NCBI GenBank assembly: GCA_963737075.1
Contig: CAVTRI010000002.1
Coordinates: 1,674,001-1,738,000 of the forward strand
Direction: 5' to 3'
DNA length: 64,000 nt
DNA from: CAVTRI01 sp963737075
GTDB taxonomy: Bacteria > Actinomycetota > Acidimicrobiia > Acidimicrobiales > Palsa-688
The translations under genes and the position numbers were made by a program. Under the pieces are notes generated by a model. It ran no database searches, was not told the DNA's origin, and was given only the letters and a program-made list of their open reading frames with translations. This document shows, one piece after another, positions 62,370-64,000 of the stretch. Position 1 is the first letter of the stretch. The number at the start of each line of letters is the position of its first letter.

Positions 62370-62381
62370 GGGTGCGTGCTC

Positions 62382-63209
62382 TTACATCCGGCCCAGGAGA
62401 AAGTTGGCGACCGGCGTGGCCGACGGATACGAACCCGTGACGCCGGAGCTGATGTACCCCGCGTCGGTGATCATCGTGATGCCGGTAATCCCAGATGCCG
62501 CGTCGCTGCAGAGGAACACCAACGGATAGGCCTGCTCGAGCGGTGTCGCGGCCTCGACGCCGACCTCGGTCCGGTAGTCGGCGCCAAACCCCAGCCACAG
62601 TTCTTTGTTGGCCTGGGCGAGCGGGGTGTCGGTCGGTCCGGGGCAGATGGCATTGATGCGAATGCCCTGCTTGAGGAGGGGCATCGCTTGCCGACCGACG
62701 TACGCGCAGATCGTCTGCTTGCTCCACATGTAGTCGGCCTTGCCGTTGTCCAACGCCCATTTCGAGGCGGCCTCGAAGTCCTCGATGTCGAGGTACTCCT
62801 TGAGCTGGGGGAGGTTGGATTCCCAGCCGAGGCCGGCGGCGGAGGAGATGAAGCCGATCGCCGCGCCCCGCGGCAGCATGCCGCCTGCCAGCAAGCGGTC
62901 GATCAGGTAGCGATGGCCGATGAAGTTGATCTTCTCGATGCCGGGTGTGCCGTCGGCCACGCCGGCGCACGACAGGAGGGCGTGCACGGGTCCGCCGCAC
63001 GCGTCGACGGCAGCGTCGATGGATGCCCGGTCCGCGAGGTTGACCGAGATGGCCTTGGCCCCAGCCAGCTTGACCTCGGCGACATCCATGACCACCACCT
63101 CGGCACCGGCGTCTTGCGCCAGCTCGGCGGCCGCCGCTCCCATTCCAGTGGCCCCGCCTACGACGAGCGCCCGCTTCCCGTCGTACCGAAAAGCGTCAAA
63201 CAGCGACAT
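62382..63209 (-). CDS. SDR family oxidoreductase (3-alpha-HSD/carbonyl-reductase-like)
   Basis: A 275-residue SDR. The N-terminal KRALVVGGATGMGAAAAELA replaces TGxxxGIG with GGATGMG. The segment ADYMWSKQTICAYV supplies the catalytic Tyr/Lys (YMWSK), and FISSAAGLGWESNL precedes it. This short arrangement, with missing beta3-alpha3 residues and a split domain, is typical of the 3-alpha-hydroxysteroid dehydrogenase/carbonyl reductase group. That would fit a steroid- or terpenoid-like substrate. GGGGAGCATGTC precedes the ATG. It heads the two-SDR operon. Confidence 0.87.
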   Translation of the reverse strand: MSLFDAFRYDGKRALVVGGATGMGAAAAELAQDAGAEVVVMDVAEVKLAGAKAISVNLADRASIDAAVDACGGPVHALLSCAGVADGTPGIEKINFIGHRYLIDRLLAGGMLPRGAAIGFISSAAGLGWESNLPQLKEYLDIEDFEAASKWALDNGKADYMWSKQTICAYVGRQAMPLLKQGIRINAICPGPTDTPLAQANKELWLGFGADYRTEVGVEAATPLEQAYPLVFLCSDAASGITGITMITDAGYISSGVTGSYPSATPVANFLLGRM

Positions 63210-63244
63210 GACATGCTCCCCTCGAATCTGACAAGCGCATCAAT

Positions 63245-64000
63245 CTAACTGAACGCCGGCAGCACCTCACGCTCGAACAGGTTGAGGCTCGACCATGCGA
63301 GGTCGATCGGCATCCCCCCGCACAGTGGGTGGAAGTGGGCGAAGGGAAACGGCGACGCCTTCTGCTCCTCCACGAACTGCTCCGGCGTGATCACCCGGTA
63401 CAGGCCGGTCGTGCGCAGCTCGTCGGCGTCGGCCACCGTGCGATACGGGCTGGCGACACCTTCCTGGACCCACGCGCCGTAGGCGTTGGTCTCGTGAAGG
63501 AAGAACGGCGCCATCTGCGCCCACCCTTTCTGAGGGTCCTCAGCCAGGGCGACGACTTGATTGGGGCCGATGGGACTGGGACCTGGGTCCGGTCGGCCGA
63601 GCTTTTGGACCTCGTCGCGGTAGAAGTCCCAGACGTAGGGCTCGGACGGGATGAACCCGTCGGCGATGCGGGCGGCCCGCCGGGCGGCGGGCTCGCTGCT
63701 GCCGCCGAGAGAGATGGAAGGGCCGCCGGGCCGGAACGGCGCGGGCGTCACGCGCACCTGGCGGCCCCGGTACTCGAACGGCTCCCCGGTAAATGCTGCT
63801 CTGAGCGTGGTGACCACCTCGGTCACCCGCCTGGCTCGTTCGCGCATAGGCACGCCGTACATCTCGAACTCTTCGGGCACGTACCCGCCGGCTACGATGA
63901 GGTCGACGCGACCCCTGCTGAGGTTGTCGAGCACCACCATGTCCTCGGCGACGCGCAGCGGGTCGTAGAAGGGGGCGATGAGGGCGGCGACGGCGAACCT
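63245..64000 (-). CDS. LLM class flavin-dependent oxidoreductase (5' partial)
   Basis: At least 251 residues; the frame continues past the window edge (FAVAALIAPFYDPLRVAEDM before MVVLDNLSRGRVDLIVAGGY). VAGGYVPEEFEMYGVPMRERARR, FRPGGPSISLGGSSEPAARRAARIADGF and the terminal FAHFHPLCGGMPIDLAWSSLNLFEREVLPAF are features of luciferase-like monooxygenases. The N-terminal TIM-barrel strands lie outside the window. It is the third LLM protein here; the first two are at 25335 and 30246. The substrate is unknown. The 36 bases before the SDR start at 63209 hold no promoter that I can see for it. Confidence 0.88.
   Translation of the reverse strand, partial: RFAVAALIAPFYDPLRVAEDMVVLDNLSRGRVDLIVAGGYVPEEFEMYGVPMRERARRVTEVVTTLRAAFTGEPFEYRGRQVRVTPAPFRPGGPSISLGGSSEPAARRAARIADGFIPSEPYVWDFYRDEVQKLGRPDPGPSPIGPNQVVALAEDPQKGWAQMAPFFLHETNAYGAWVQEGVASPYRTVADADELRTTGLYRVITPEQFVEEQKASPFPFAHFHPLCGGMPIDLAWSSLNLFEREVLPAFS

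Overview
The window is high-GC DNA with many GTG starts, ATGA/GTGA-type gene overlaps and an actinobacterial gene repertoire: TetR regulators, luciferase-like (F420-type) monooxygenases, a mycofactocin-type SDR, amidohydrolase-2 proteins, CaiB-type CoA-transferases, FadD, FadE and P450s. I infer an actinobacterium, perhaps Acidimicrobiia or a mycobacterial relative. No rRNA, tRNA or housekeeping gene fixes the taxon. No CRISPR array was seen.

Layout. 1-7 kb: 3' end of a 2-oxoacid dehydrogenase E1-beta gene, a free-standing lipoyl-domain protein, three SDRs, a KstD-like flavoprotein, an alpha/beta hydrolase and a mycofactocin-type SDR. 7-14 kb: a molybdenum hydroxylase cluster (FAD subunit, 2Fe-2S subunit and two large subunits flanking an SDR). 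14-19.7 kb (minus strand): a branched-chain-type ABC importer with a lipoprotein, a permease-permease-ATPase fusion and LivF, followed by a SnoaL-like protein; a wrecked TetR gene sits upstream. 19.9-31 kb: SDR, two paired acyl-CoA dehydrogenases, an internally deleted P450, FadD, two LLM oxidoreductases, a metallo-hydrolase, an SDR and an amidohydrolase. 31-35 kb: double-hotdog protein, amidohydrolase and D-aminoacylase. 35.5-48.7 kb: two TetR regulators, a DUF35-thiolase (Ltp2-like) fusion, alcohol dehydrogenase, acyl-CoA dehydrogenase, quinone oxidoreductase, two CoA-transferases, amidohydrolase, P450 and aldehyde dehydrogenase. 49-56.7 kb: a mobile island (IS30, IS110, IS256 with a perfect 8-bp target duplication, and a large serine recombinase with DUF6788 and DUF5372 partners). 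56.8-64 kb: thioesterase, HAD, 3-hydroxyisobutyrate-dehydrogenase-like, three SDRs, TetR, a two-domain carboxymuconolactone-decarboxylase protein and a partial LLM.

How the genes fit together (inference): the catabolic genes look like modules for taking up a carboxylated, probably terpenoid, steroid or alkyl-ring substrate, hydroxylating and oxidising it (P450, molybdenum hydroxylase, ADH/ALDH, SDRs), activating it to a CoA ester (FadD, CoA-transferases) and shortening it by beta-oxidation or retro-aldol cleavage (acyl-CoA dehydrogenases, Ltp2-like fusion). A TetR-type palindrome (AGTGAGCG-like) recurs at four promoters. A different palindrome (TGACTTCGACGTCA) recurs at two.

Sequence quality. 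Seven genes carry single-base frameshifts. Four of these turn an expected GATCT into GATTCT. I treat these genes as probably intact in the organism, but as written they are broken. Real decay also exists: a TetR remnant, a P450 missing its I- and K-helices, and fragments of an MDR reductase and of msrB.
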